NCBI GenBank assembly: GCA_023336205.1
Contig: JALQCR010000047.1
Span: 1 to 50,783, forward strand
Length of the DNA stretch: 50,783 nt
Direction of reading: 5' to 3'
DNA from: Pseudanabaena sp. Salubria-1
Lineage (GTDB): Bacteria > Cyanobacteriota > Cyanobacteriia > Pseudanabaenales > Pseudanabaenaceae
Program-made: the position numbers and the translations under genes
Notes under the pieces: model-generated
Seen by the model: the letters and a program-made list of their open reading frames with translations, nothing else
Told to the model about the DNA's origin: nothing
Databases searched by the model: none
Part shown: piece by piece, positions 16,108 to 25,003 of the stretch
How the letters are laid out: every line of letters starts with the position of its first letter
Position numbering within the stretch: position 1 is the stretch's first letter

Positions 16108-17511
16108 CTAAACTTTTGCTAACTGCTTACTCTTGATCACTTCCGCCGCACACATCTTGCCTGAAAGCGTTGCGCCTTCCATACTATCGATGTAGTCTTG
16201 CATCGTGTAGCTGCCTGCAAGGAAGAAATTCTTGACAGGTGTGGCTTGATCAGGACGGAATGGATCTTGTCCTGGAGCCTCACGATAGAGTGACTGGGCA
16301 AGTTTGACTACGCTTGACCAAGTGACATTCAGCTTATTGGAAGAAGGGAAAATCTCATGGACTTGAGCAATCATCTTCTCAACGATCGCTTCATTACTGA
16401 GCTTAATGTAATCATCCGCAGGCGTGATCACTACTTGCAATAAAGAACCTTCCCCTTCTTTGTAATAGTCAGTCGGGCTGGTAATCGCCAAATCAGCAAA
16501 GGTGGAGAAATCTACTTTAATGGCATAAAGTAAATTATCAATATCTGTTACCCAACCATCAAAACGAAGCTGTACAGTAATTACAGGCACTGCATCCAGC
16601 TTATAGATATTGTCAAACTGCGACCAGACACGCCATTTCTCAGGGATGATTCTCTTGACTCCAGGTACATCAGTGGCGCAGATATATACATCAGCCGTCA
16701 CAATTTCTTCGCCATCTTCCTTACCAATGATTAAACCTGTAACGCGAGTATCATCGCCTTCGCCTTCAAAGAGAACTTCGCGCACACCTCGACGCAAATG
16801 GATTTTGCCACCTTTGGATTCAATATGTTTGACGATAGGCTTATGCAAGAAGTCATTGGGCGAGCCTTCAAGCATTCTCAAAATCGAAGCTTCGGTTCTC
16901 GATGCGAAAAATTGGAAAATGGTGAGCATACATCTTGCAGAAATATTTTCGCAGTCGATGAAGCCTAAACCGTAAGCGATCGCATCCCACATCAAATCGA
17001 GACTGGCTTGAGATCCACCCATGCCTAGAAACCAATCTTTAAAGCTGATGTTGTCGAGGGCGCGGATTTCTTTCATTGCGCCAACATGATCAACTAAGCC
17101 GCGAATTAATGGACTCCGCCCGATCGCGATCGCGTTTTGGATTTTGTCCTTTAGTGGTAGTTGCCCAGTGGTTATAAAGGCCTTCAGTCCATGAAATGGC
17201 GCTCCACCAAAGTTACGAAAATCAAGGGCTGCCTGTTTGCCACCTGGATTTACGAAAATATGGGTATGTTCCTTGAGGCGGAGATGCTCGAATGCGCCTG
17301 TTTTTTTCATCAGGGCAAACAGGTTGTAATAGCAGCCAAAAAACACATGCAAGCCCATCTCGATATGGTTGCCGTCTTTGTCCAGCCAACTGCTGACTTT
17401 GCCGCCCACAAAGGGGCGGGATTCAAAAAGTTCTACTTCATAGCCCTGCTCGCTGAGTTCGACTGCCGCACTCATACCCGCTAAGCCTGCACCAATAATC
17501 GCTGCTTTCAT
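16108..17511 (-). CDS. crtQ: Zeta-carotene desaturase
   Basis: A flavin-dependent desaturase that converts zeta-carotene to lycopene (poly-cis route of plants and cyanobacteria). The 467-residue protein opens with the FAD-binding Rossmann motif AIIGAGLAGMSAAVELSEQG. It has family-specific blocks ESRPFVGGKVSSW, IEMGLHVFFGCYYNLF, LKEHTHIFVN, GLGFIDCENISARCMLTIFQ and the C-terminal FLAGSYTMQDYIDSMEGATLSG. These distinguish it from phytoene desaturase (CrtP). It is about 20 residues shorter than some relatives, mostly in loops. It is monocistronic by its terminator. Confidence 0.95.
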   Translation of the reverse strand: MKAAIIGAGLAGMSAAVELSEQGYEVELFESRPFVGGKVSSWLDKDGNHIEMGLHVFFGCYYNLFALMKKTGAFEHLRLKEHTHIFVNPGGKQAALDFRNFGGAPFHGLKAFITTGQLPLKDKIQNAIAIGRSPLIRGLVDHVGAMKEIRALDNISFKDWFLGMGGSQASLDLMWDAIAYGLGFIDCENISARCMLTIFQFFASRTEASILRMLEGSPNDFLHKPIVKHIESKGGKIHLRRGVREVLFEGEGDDTRVTGLIIGKEDGEEIVTADVYICATDVPGVKRIIPEKWRVWSQFDNIYKLDAVPVITVQLRFDGWVTDIDNLLYAIKVDFSTFADLAITSPTDYYKEGEGSLLQVVITPADDYIKLSNEAIVEKMIAQVHEIFPSSNKLNVTWSSVVKLAQSLYREAPGQDPFRPDQATPVKNFFLAGSYTMQDYIDSMEGATLSGKMCAAEVIKSKQLAKV

Positions 17512-17726
17512 GTCTTGTTTGCTGGATCTTTACTGTCATTATGTTTGCTTAACATATTGTAATCTTGTTTGGCTCTATGGGAGTTGGTCGCGAGACAAAC
17601 GAATATCTGATGATTGTAATGGACAGCCAATCTTCTAACCTTCTGGTAAACTGCTAGGATAAGTTTGCAGTTTAGGGTTAAGCTCTAGGCGCTAGATGAA
17701 TTCTGTGAGTGCATGAGACAAAAGGT
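17512..17726. promoter_or_regulatory. Divergent region crtQ / ATPase gene
   Basis: A 215-bp spacer between divergent genes. It contains the short inverted repeat TAAACTGC...GCAGTTTA about 60 bp upstream of the ATPase start, a possible operator or hairpin. No other structure is visible. Confidence 0.4.
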
Positions 17727-19025
17727 ATGAGCGATCGCATTGATAAATTTCAAGCAGCTTCGCGTAATTTGCAGTTGCAGCCGCTTTTTACGGAAGAGGA
17801 GCGCAAAAATTTTTTGGTAGAACATGGTAGTGATTGTATTGATCGCTTAGAGCAGAAAGTTTTAGACTGCAACGAAAGTACTAATCAATTTATGTTTGCG
17901 GGGCATCGTGGCTGTGGAAAATCAACGCTACTATTTGAATTTTCGCAGATCATGCAGGATCGTTTTTTTACAGTATTTTTCTCTATTTCTGATCTAATTC
18001 AGATGAAAGAGGTTAACCATATCAATATTCTGTTTGTAATCGCCTTGAAGATGATGGAAAAGGCGGAACGGGATAATGTGCAAATAGCTGAAGATAAGAA
18101 AAAAGCTTTTTTTGATTGGTTTAAGGAACGCACCACGACCGAGACAGTGGGTGTTTCAGGTCAAATGAGTGTTGGTATAGCTTTGTTTGAGATAATCAAA
18201 GGCAAGCTTTCAACCGAACAAAGTACTAAGGAAGAGATTAAGACTAAGTTCACGCAAAATTTCCGTGATTTGATTGATACTTTGAATGCGATCGCTACAG
18301 AAATTAAGTTAGCAACTAAGCAAGAAATTCTGGTAATTGTTGATGATTTGGATAAATTCGATCTTGAGGAAGTTGATGAGATCTTTCAACGGAATTTAAA
18401 AGCGTTACTAGAACCAAAATTTATCATTATCTATACTTTGCCGATCGCGACAATCCGCGAGGGGGTTTTGAGGAAACATATTGAGGATGAAACTGGCAAT
18501 GAAATTTTTGTGATGCCCGTCTTAAAACTCTATGCGAAGGGTGCGAGTCATCAGCCTGATGGTAAGCCCGAAGTTGCGGCGATGCAGGTATTGCAATCGG
18601 TATTAAATCGGCGTATTGATGCAGAGCTTTTAGAGGATGGCATTGTCGAAAAAATTGCTTTGAGCAGTGGTGGAGTGTTACGCGATGTGATCCGAATTAC
18701 CCAAAGGTGTTGTAGTGAGGTTTTGGTAAGGCTAAGGCGGATGGCAAGGAAAAATCAAAATATCGATCATGTGCGGATTGATATGGAGATTTTGCAAGAG
18801 TCCTTGGATAAGTCACGCAATGATATTCAGTTGGGATTGAGTAAGACCGATCGCGAGATTTTAGTGCAGGTCTATAATAAATATATTCCCGAAAATCCTA
18901 AGGAGCAAGCATTTTTGGATTTGTTACATACGGTGGTGGCGATCGAATATCGCAATCATGAGAGTTGGTATGATGTGCATCCGTTGATTGTGGAACAGTT
19001 GAAGATTGAGAAGTTGATTCCGTAA
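17727..19025 (+). CDS. P-loop (AAA/STAND-like) ATPase
   Basis: A 432-residue predicted ATPase. Walker A is GHRGCGKST (59-67). Walker B is ILVIVDDLDKFD (201-212), with the DD pair typical of AAA/STAND enzymes, and a sensor-like strand (FIIIYTLPI) follows. The C-terminus (~370-432) looks like a winged helix ending in WYDVHPLIVEQLK. It has no membrane segment. An ATG at 17727 after AAAAGG is preferred over the GTG at 17709. The gene is followed after 110 bp, which hold an inverted repeat, by a TPR protein on the same strand. I do not recognise a named family; a role in signalling or defence is inference from architecture. Confidence 0.8.
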   Translation: MSDRIDKFQAASRNLQLQPLFTEEERKNFLVEHGSDCIDRLEQKVLDCNESTNQFMFAGHRGCGKSTLLFEFSQIMQDRFFTVFFSISDLIQMKEVNHINILFVIALKMMEKAERDNVQIAEDKKKAFFDWFKERTTTETVGVSGQMSVGIALFEIIKGKLSTEQSTKEEIKTKFTQNFRDLIDTLNAIATEIKLATKQEILVIVDDLDKFDLEEVDEIFQRNLKALLEPKFIIIYTLPIATIREGVLRKHIEDETGNEIFVMPVLKLYAKGASHQPDGKPEVAAMQVLQSVLNRRIDAELLEDGIVEKIALSSGGVLRDVIRITQRCCSEVLVRLRRMARKNQNIDHVRIDMEILQESLDKSRNDIQLGLSKTDREILVQVYNKYIPENPKEQAFLDLLHTVVAIEYRNHESWYDVHPLIVEQLKIEKLIP

Positions 19026-19038
19026 GTAATGTTATCTA

Positions 19039-19109
19039 GCCCCCTAAATCCCCCAATTCTGGGGGACTTGAAGATATTCTTGTTCCCCCAGAATTGGGGG
19101 CTAGGGGGC
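19039..19109. repeat. Inverted repeat of the CCCCCTAAATCCCCC type
   Basis: Two ~28-nt arms (GCCCCCTAAATCCCCC... and ...GGGGGCTAGGGGGC) can fold into a long hairpin over a ~14-nt loop. G/C-run repeats of this kind are common small dispersed repeats in cyanobacteria. It sits between the ATPase and TPR genes and could reduce read-through between them. Confidence 0.7.
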
Positions 19110-19135
19110 GAAACTCTTAAACGCAGTCAGAGAAA

Positions 19136-20554
19136 ATGTCAAATCTAATCGTTCTCAATGAAAAAAATGAAGATGTGTACGATCGCTTGGTCGTATCTCT
19201 TGAGGCTGGCTTGGGAACGTTACAGATTTTGATCGCTGTGTGTGATAACTCTGCTCTGAAACAGGAGGTGATTAGACGCTATGAGTCGGAGTTAGAGGCG
19301 GAGGGGGTACGGATCTATCGGTTGGCGCTAAATCCTGATGAGCCGAGTTTGTTGCAGGCTTTGATTGATGGCAAGATTGAGAAGAATCAACAGGCGATCG
19401 CTACGGTATTGGGCGCGGAGAAGTTAAATTATTTGGGTGCAAGTAATCGCGAGAAGTTAGATAGTTTTTTGGGCTATTTGCAATGGACGCGGGAGGCTTT
19501 GCGGGGGTATCCTTTGCCAATTGTGTTGTGGTTGCCTTCGGCGTTATTAGTTGAGATTGTTAAAAAAGCGCCTGATTTTTGGAGTTGGCGCAGTGGTGGT
19601 ACGTTTACGTTCCATCAAGAGGCTCAAAACTTTATTTCAATAAATTCTGAGAGAACATTTCCTTTAGAGCAAGCAATATCTGTTAATCGAATAAATTCCG
19701 TACTTTCGATTGAGCAATTAGAAAGCTCACTTGCTCAAGCTTTAGCTACATGGGATGAAGATAATCCAAATATTGAACCAATTTACGCACTGTTAGGTAG
19801 AGCCTATGTTGAACTTATCTTACACGGAGAGATCAGTGAACATATCAAAGAAGTTAAGCTAGCGGAAACCTATCTTGTCAAAGCAATCTCTCTTCAAAAA
19901 CGCTATGACCATAAAGTTGATTTAGCTAATTCTCTTGTCAATTTGGGCTATTTATATTCTCTTTTAAAAGAATTTAATTTTAGTGAATCTCTTTATCTAC
20001 AATCTTTATCAATTTCAGAGATGTTAGGTGATCGCATAGGTATTGCCACTGTTTTGGGATTATTAGGAGATGTTATGCGACAACAAGGTAAATGGCAGAT
20101 TGCCAAAGATTACTTCAGGAACTCTTTGCAAATATTTGAAGAATTAAGAGATTCCAAAGGTATAGCGACATCTTTAGCATCTTTGGGCGGTCTTGAGTGG
20201 AGACAAAATAACTGGGATGCTGCTGAAGCAAATTTCAGAGACTCTCTGCAAATATTTAGAGAGTTGAATGATGATAAAGATATTGCTTCTGTTTTAGGCC
20301 TGTTAGGTGGTATCGAGAGAAATCGAGGTAATTTGGATGCTGCCAAATCCCTTTATGGTCAATCTTTAAAACTACATGAGGAATTAGGCGATTCCTACAA
20401 AATTGCTATAAATCTCTCTGATTTCGCCTTACTCGAAAAACAACGCGGCAACCTGCCCCTTGCCCAACAATATTACGACCAAGCCAAAACCATCTATCAA
20501 CAACTCGGCGCAATCAAAGACCTAGAGCGCATTGAAACAAAATGGAACTCGTAA
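19136..20554 (+). CDS. TPR protein with N-terminal inactive-NTPase-like domain
   Basis: A 472-residue protein. Residues ~5-170 form an alpha/beta domain with strands LQILIAVC, VRIYRLAL and PIVLWLP and the segment KKAPDFWSWRSGGTFTF. It has no Walker A motif. It resembles inactive STAND-like domains found at the N-terminus of bacterial TPR proteins. Residues ~210-465 hold about six tetratricopeptide repeats of ~40 residues (e.g. GIATVLGLLGDVMRQQGKW, SIASVLGLLGGIERNRGNL-like units), a protein-binding scaffold. The repeats are closely similar to each other, suggesting recent duplication. The gene follows the P-loop ATPase and is probably its functional partner. Confidence 0.8.
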   Translation: MSNLIVLNEKNEDVYDRLVVSLEAGLGTLQILIAVCDNSALKQEVIRRYESELEAEGVRIYRLALNPDEPSLLQALIDGKIEKNQQAIATVLGAEKLNYLGASNREKLDSFLGYLQWTREALRGYPLPIVLWLPSALLVEIVKKAPDFWSWRSGGTFTFHQEAQNFISINSERTFPLEQAISVNRINSVLSIEQLESSLAQALATWDEDNPNIEPIYALLGRAYVELILHGEISEHIKEVKLAETYLVKAISLQKRYDHKVDLANSLVNLGYLYSLLKEFNFSESLYLQSLSISEMLGDRIGIATVLGLLGDVMRQQGKWQIAKDYFRNSLQIFEELRDSKGIATSLASLGGLEWRQNNWDAAEANFRDSLQIFRELNDDKDIASVLGLLGGIERNRGNLDAAKSLYGQSLKLHEELGDSYKIAINLSDFALLEKQRGNLPLAQQYYDQAKTIYQQLGAIKDLERIETKWNS

Positions 20555-20591
20555 GCCTGATCAACTAAGTCGGTTAGTCTAAGTAAAGTTG

Positions 20592-20657
20592 AGATCTCCG
20601 ACTTTTTCTCGAAAAGTATAAGTTACCTTTGACAAGCATACAAAAAGTCGGAGATCT
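20592..20657. repeat. MITE-like inverted repeat
   Basis: Perfect 16-bp terminal repeats AGATCTCCGACTTTTT (20592-20607) and its complement (20642-20657), 66 bp in all. Related AGATC(C/T)CCGACTT repeats are common in cyanobacterial spacers. It occupies most of the gap before the cyclo-ligase gene and overlaps a false upstream extension of that gene. Confidence 0.7.
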
Positions 20658-20694
20658 GGGCATTTATAGTTTTCTTTTGCCTAGCGATCGCAAT

Positions 20695-21255
20695 ATGCCA
20701 GAATTCCCACAAACAAAAAAACAACTTAGACGAGACTTGCTCACCCAACGCCGCCAAATCCCTGAGCAAATTTGGCAACAAAAAAGTCAAGCAATATGCG
20801 ATCGCATTGCAAATTGGCAAATTTTCCAACAAGCCCAAAATATTTTGGCTTTTACAAGTTTTCGCCAAGAGCCAGATTTAAGTCAGCTTTGGCAAAGATT
20901 TCCTGATAAAATTTGGGGGTGTTCGCGCTGTGTGGACAAAGATCTGATTTGGCATCAAGTCGCGATTGCCGATTTTGAGAGCAATATGCGATCGGGAGCC
21001 TTTGGCATTCTGGAGCCGTGCCATGACTTGCCACTTATGGACTTAGAAAATATTGATCTAATTTTGATACCTGCGGTAGCTTGCGATCGCCGAGGCTATC
21101 GACTTGGCTATGGCGGAGGCTTTTATGATCGCTGGTTGCCTAATTCGACAGGATTTAAAGCAGGAATAATTTTTGATGACTTTTATATAGATGCCATTCC
21201 CAGTGATATTTGGGACGTGCCATTGGATGCGATTATTACTGAAAAGCAAGGATGA
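20695..21255 (+). CDS. 5-formyltetrahydrofolate cyclo-ligase
   Basis: Converts 5-formyl-THF to 5,10-methenyl-THF with ATP, recycling a dead-end folate. The 186-residue protein has the basic N-terminus KKQLRRDLLTQRR, the Phe-rich ILAFTSFRQEPDL segment, and the family signature RRGYRLGYGGGFYDRWL. Start ATG 20695 (MPEFPQ) is preferred; a TTG at 20629 would extend the frame into a MITE. The gene is also known as ygfA/fau or MTHFS. Its stop is in a small terminator hairpin. Confidence 0.92.
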   Translation: MPEFPQTKKQLRRDLLTQRRQIPEQIWQQKSQAICDRIANWQIFQQAQNILAFTSFRQEPDLSQLWQRFPDKIWGCSRCVDKDLIWHQVAIADFESNMRSGAFGILEPCHDLPLMDLENIDLILIPAVACDRRGYRLGYGGGFYDRWLPNSTGFKAGIIFDDFYIDAIPSDIWDVPLDAIITEKQG

Positions 21256-21273
21256 CGCTTTGCGTCACCCTTG
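21247..21273 (+). terminator. Cyclo-ligase terminator
   Basis: CAAGGATGACGC pairs with GCGTCACCCTTG around TTT with one mismatch, followed by TTTT. The stop codon TGA (21253-21255) is inside the arm. Confidence 0.7.
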
Positions 21274-21340
21274 TTTTGGGATTCGCGCCGCAAGCAATGT
21301 ACGGTAAGCCGATCTAGTCCCATACTCATTTCGCAGTATA

Positions 21341-21367
21341 TTAGCACTCAGTGAGACAGAGTGCTAA
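21341..21367 (+). promoter_or_regulatory. CIRCE operator (HrcA site)
   Basis: A perfect TTAGCACTC-N9-GAGTGCTAA, the inverted repeat bound by the heat-shock repressor HrcA. It lies 95 bp upstream of groES, so groESL is expected to be repressed by HrcA and induced by heat. The consensus match is complete. Confidence 0.97.
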
Positions 21368-21461
21368 AGCACGTAATGTGTGATCGAAGTGAGATCAAAA
21401 TCCACCTTGAGTCATCACTTGCAAAGTCCGCTCTGATTAGATTTTAAGGAGGTATAGCATA

Positions 21462-21773
21462 GTGGCATCGTTAACCCTAAATACTGGTACATTGCAACCC
21501 CTAGGCGATCGCCTATTGGTCAAAGTAGCAACTAAAGAAGAAAAGACCGTAGGCGGTATTTTCTTGCCAGATACAGCGCAAGAAAAACCTCAAGTCGGTG
21601 AAGTAACTGCCGTAGGACCTGGCTCACGTAATGACAAAGGTACTCGCGTTGCGCTAGAAGTCAAAGCTGGCGATAAAGTTTTGTACTCCAAGTATGCAGG
21701 CACTGAAGTCAAAATTGATAGCGTAGAGTATTTGCTCCTTGCAGAAAGAGATATTCTCGCGATCGTTGAATAG
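21462..21773 (+). CDS. groS: Co-chaperonin GroES
   Basis: A 103-residue heptameric lid of the GroEL folding chamber. Motifs PLGDRLLVKV, the mobile-loop region EEKTVGGIFLPDTAQEKPQ and GDKVLYSKYAGTE are present. The start is GTG at 21462 following a strong Shine-Dalgarno (AAGGAGG). An operon with groEL follows 52 bp downstream, under the CIRCE operator. Confidence 0.97.
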   Translation: MASLTLNTGTLQPLGDRLLVKVATKEEKTVGGIFLPDTAQEKPQVGEVTAVGPGSRNDKGTRVALEVKAGDKVLYSKYAGTEVKIDSVEYLLLAERDILAIVE

Positions 21774-21825
21774 GGCTGAAAGCCTAATTACGAATTACGA
21801 ATTACCAATTAACCAATAAAAAAAC

Positions 21826-23493
21826 ATGGCAAAAATTGTAGTATTTGATGAAGAGTCTCGCCGCGCCCTTGAGCGTGGTGTGAACGCACTAGCTGACGCT
21901 GTTCGTGTTACCCTTGGACCAAAAGGTCGTAATGTAGTTCTCGAAAAGAAATATGGCGCTCCTCAAATCATTAATGATGGTGTGAGCATTGCTAAAGAAA
22001 TTGAATTAGAAGATCCTCTAGAAAATGCAGGCGCTCAACTAATTCGTGAAGTTGCTTCTAAAACAAATGACGTAGCTGGCGATGGAACCACCAGCGCCAC
22101 CGTTTTGGCTCAAGAAATGATTCGCGAAGGTTTGAAGAACGTTGCCGCAGGTGCAAACCCAGTGGGTGTACGTCGTGGAATCGAAAAGGCAGTTGCTCAC
22201 CTCGTTGATGTGATTGCTCAAAAAGCAAAGGCTGTTGACTCCAATGCTGAAATCGCTCAAATCGCGACAATTTCATCTGGAAATGATGCTGAAATTGGTG
22301 AAATGATTGCTCATGCCATGGACAAAGTTGGCAAAGATGGCGTAATCACCGTTGAAGAATCGAAATCCCTTACAACTGAATTGGAAGTTGTTGAAGGTAT
22401 GCAACTCGATCGCGGTTATATCTCTCCTTACTTCGTCACTGACAACGAACGTCAGTTGGTGGACTTTGAGAATGCCAGAATCTTGATTACCGATAAGAAA
22501 ATCAATGTCATTCAAGACCTCGTTCCCATTCTTGAAAAAGCAGCTCGTTCTGGCTCTCCTTTGGTCATCATCTCTGAAGATGTTGAAGGCGAAGCTTTGG
22601 CAACTCTAGTTGTGAACAAGCTCAGAGGTTCTCTGAATATTGCAGCAATCAAAGCCCCTGGTTTTGGCGATCGCCGTAAAGCGATGTTGCAAGATATTGC
22701 AGTTCTTACTGACGGTCAAGTTATTTCTGAAGATACTGGTTTGGAACTTAGCGCTGCAACCCTTGAAATGCTTGGTACTGCTCGCAAGATCACTATTTCT
22801 AAGGACAAAACCACCATCGTCTCTGATATTGCTAATAAGTCCAATATTGACAAACGTGTTGCTCAAATTCGTAAAGAATTGGATCTCAGCGACTCTGACT
22901 ACGACAAAGAAAAGCTGCAAGAACGCATTGCTAAGCTCTCTGGTGGCGTAGCTGTAATTAAAGTCGGTGCTGCTACTGAAACCGAACTCAAGGATCGCAA
23001 ACTTCGCATCGAAGATGCTCTCAACTCTACCCGTGCAGCGGTTGAAGAAGGTATCGTTCCTGGTGGTGGTGCAACTCTTGCTCACCTTGCGGTTGAACTT
23101 TTAGGTTTCAAAGCAACTTTGAAGAACGAAGAAGCGATCGGTGCTGAAATCGTATCTCGCTCTCTGTCGGCTCCTCTTCGTCAAATCAGCGATAACGCTG
23201 GGCTAGAAGGTACTGTCGTCGTTGAAAAGGTCAAGGGCATGAGCTTCAATCATGGCTTTGATGCACTCAAAGGCGAATACGTTGACTTGATTGCGACTGG
23301 AATCATCGATCCTGCTAAGGTTGTCCGCTCGGCATTGCAAAATGCGGCTTCTGTTGCTGGCATGGTCTTGACCACCGAAGCTTTAGTCGTTGAGAAGCCA
23401 GAGAAGAATGCTGGCGCTGGCGCTGGTGCTGCTGGCGGTATGGGCGGCATGGGTGGCATGGGCGGTATGGGTGGCATGGGCGGCATGATGTAA
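21826..23493 (+). CDS. groL: Chaperonin GroEL (groESL-linked copy)
   Basis: The 555-residue ATP-dependent chaperonin that folds client proteins in the cytoplasm. Signatures include VTLGPKGRNVVL, the ATP site VAGDGTTSATVLAQ, and NAASVAGMVLTTEALV. The C-terminus has the flexible GGMGG repeat tail, seen in the operon copy of cyanobacteria. A second, unlinked groEL is usual in cyanobacteria but not in this window. Co-transcribed with groES; terminator directly downstream. Confidence 0.98.
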   Translation: MAKIVVFDEESRRALERGVNALADAVRVTLGPKGRNVVLEKKYGAPQIINDGVSIAKEIELEDPLENAGAQLIREVASKTNDVAGDGTTSATVLAQEMIREGLKNVAAGANPVGVRRGIEKAVAHLVDVIAQKAKAVDSNAEIAQIATISSGNDAEIGEMIAHAMDKVGKDGVITVEESKSLTTELEVVEGMQLDRGYISPYFVTDNERQLVDFENARILITDKKINVIQDLVPILEKAARSGSPLVIISEDVEGEALATLVVNKLRGSLNIAAIKAPGFGDRRKAMLQDIAVLTDGQVISEDTGLELSAATLEMLGTARKITISKDKTTIVSDIANKSNIDKRVAQIRKELDLSDSDYDKEKLQERIAKLSGGVAVIKVGAATETELKDRKLRIEDALNSTRAAVEEGIVPGGGATLAHLAVELLGFKATLKNEEAIGAEIVSRSLSAPLRQISDNAGLEGTVVVEKVKGMSFNHGFDALKGEYVDLIATGIIDPAKVVRSALQNAASVAGMVLTTEALVVEKPEKNAGAGAGAAGGMGGMGGMGGMGGMGGMM

Positions 23494-23514
23494 TCATCGT
23501 CCAAATTTACTCAT

Positions 23515-23557
23515 TTAAAAAGGCAGGGCTACGCTTCGCGTAGCCCTGCCTTTTTAA
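23515..23557 (+). terminator. groEL terminator
   Basis: Perfect 20-bp arms (TTAAAAAGGCAGGGCTACGC and complement) around TTC, with a T5 tail. Confidence 0.92.
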
Positions 23558-23593
23558 GTTAAAATCAAGTGAAGTTATTGCTGAAAATTTGCT

Positions 23594-24184
23594 ATGACTA
23601 TTGCAAGCGATCGCCTAAATTTTGCGGAGTACCTCAAGTATATCGATGGTACTGAGCAGTGCTATGAGTTGGTAAATGGAGAATTAATTCCGATGAGTTT
23701 GGGAACTGGTCAGCATGGTGCGGTGATCAAGTTTTTGGAAAGAAATCTTGAAGTCGATATTGCTGAACAAAATCAAGATTGGGTAGTTTTACCTGCATTA
23801 GTTGGTGTGCGTAGTCCCAAGGGTGGTCGATGGGATACTTGTCGGATTCCCGATTTGGTGGTTATGCCAAGAGAGCAATGGCGATCGCTGCAAACTTGCG
23901 AAGCAATTATCGAAATCAATCAACCAGCACCAATCTTAGTTATAGAAGTAGTAAGTGAATCAACTAAAAGTACTGACTATCGCGCTAAACGTGCCGAGTA
24001 TAGCGTATTAGGGATTTTGGAATATTGGGTTGTCGATCCATTAGTGAACAAAATTACTATTTTTAATATTGATGACGGATGGTATGAGTCTTGTGAGTTT
24101 ACGGATAATGAGATTCTACGATCGCGAACTTTCCCAAATTTGAAATTGACTGCCAATCAAGTTTTTGGCAACCTGCTAAAATAA
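23594..24184 (+). CDS. Uma2-family (DUF820) putative endonuclease-fold protein
   Basis: A 196-residue Uma2/DUF820 protein, the same length as the copy at 11196 but clearly diverged. It shows YELVNGELIPMS, GVRSPKGGR, RIPDLVVMPREQW, and the core ILVIEVVSES followed by DYRAKRAEYSVLGILEYWVVD. These give the E...D...ExV pattern of PD-(D/E)XK-like folds. Function unknown. It follows the groEL terminator and probably has its own promoter; DUF1995 follows 38 bp later. Confidence 0.88.
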   Translation: MTIASDRLNFAEYLKYIDGTEQCYELVNGELIPMSLGTGQHGAVIKFLERNLEVDIAEQNQDWVVLPALVGVRSPKGGRWDTCRIPDLVVMPREQWRSLQTCEAIIEINQPAPILVIEVVSESTKSTDYRAKRAEYSVLGILEYWVVDPLVNKITIFNIDDGWYESCEFTDNEILRSRTFPNLKLTANQVFGNLLK

Positions 24185-24222
24185 TTCGCAGCTTTCTAAT
24201 AATTTTAGCGATAATCCAGTTT

Positions 24223-24927
24223 ATGACTCAAGAGCCAATCTTACTGCCTGACAATTTAGAAGATGCTACTGAACAAGCGATCGCAGCTACACATCAAGCG
24301 ATCGCAGATGGCGCAAATCGTGTAATTGCCGATCTACGTTTTCCTGAACTCAAAGTGATGCCGATCGCCTATGAGTTTGCAGCTAGTTTTAATCAACGCT
24401 ATGGTAAAGCTTGGCAAGCCATTTTCTCAGATGCAGGGGCTGCGGCTCTTGCTAAGCGCGAATGGGCGGATCTTGATGTATCCGTGCGCGGGGTCAACGA
24501 AGGCCGCAGGGCTATTCGCGAAGAAGATCAAGCATTTCTCATGATCGAGCCAACTTCGGTTGAAGTTGAACTGGTGGAAAAGTTAGCTCAACTTGCAGGC
24601 GATCGCCCATTTGTAATGCTCAACCCTCGACTAGAAAATAGTGAAGTGGGTTTAGGGCTTGCCGCAAGACAAATGCGCGATCGCTTTTTAAGTACTTTCG
24701 AGACAGCCTATTACATTAAACCGCTAGAACTTGGTGCATTATGGCGCTGCTACCCGCAAACATGGCAAGTATGGCAACAAACCGAAGAGGGAATGCAGTC
24801 GATGGCTGAGGTAGCCCAACGCCCATCCAGTGAAGACATTGATCGTTTATTTAAGCAAAAGACTGGCAAGCAATCGGGTTCATTCTTAGGACGTTTACAG
24901 CAGTTTCTGAGCGCTCTAGCTCGATAA
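24223..24927 (+). CDS. DUF1995 family protein
   Basis: A 234-residue soluble protein conserved in cyanobacteria and plastids. It starts with LLPDNLEDATEQAIAATHQAIADGANRVIADLRFPEL, typical of DUF1995; the plant homologue LPA3 is linked to photosystem II accumulation. Later motifs include PFVMLNPRLEN, FLSTFETAYYIKPL and ALWRCYPQTWQVWQQ. No catalytic motif or membrane segment is visible. The C-terminus (~200-234) is basic and helical. Photosynthetic role is by homology to plants only. Confidence 0.82.
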   Translation: MTQEPILLPDNLEDATEQAIAATHQAIADGANRVIADLRFPELKVMPIAYEFAASFNQRYGKAWQAIFSDAGAAALAKREWADLDVSVRGVNEGRRAIREEDQAFLMIEPTSVEVELVEKLAQLAGDRPFVMLNPRLENSEVGLGLAARQMRDRFLSTFETAYYIKPLELGALWRCYPQTWQVWQQTEEGMQSMAEVAQRPSSEDIDRLFKQKTGKQSGSFLGRLQQFLSALAR

Positions 24928-25003
24928 TTTTTTGTCTTTTCCCAAAAACGGAGGAATCACAGAAGGATTTAAACGCGCTATTAATTTAGTACAGAGCAAA
25001 ATA

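Noticed and set aside
20629..20694. Extended N-terminus of the cyclo-ligase
   Set aside because: The extra 22 codons lie in a MITE-like inverted repeat and begin with TTG; the conserved protein starts at 20695.
23430..23490. Tandem GGCATGGGCGGTATG repeats
   Set aside because: They encode the normal glycine-methionine tail of GroEL, not a CRISPR or satellite array.
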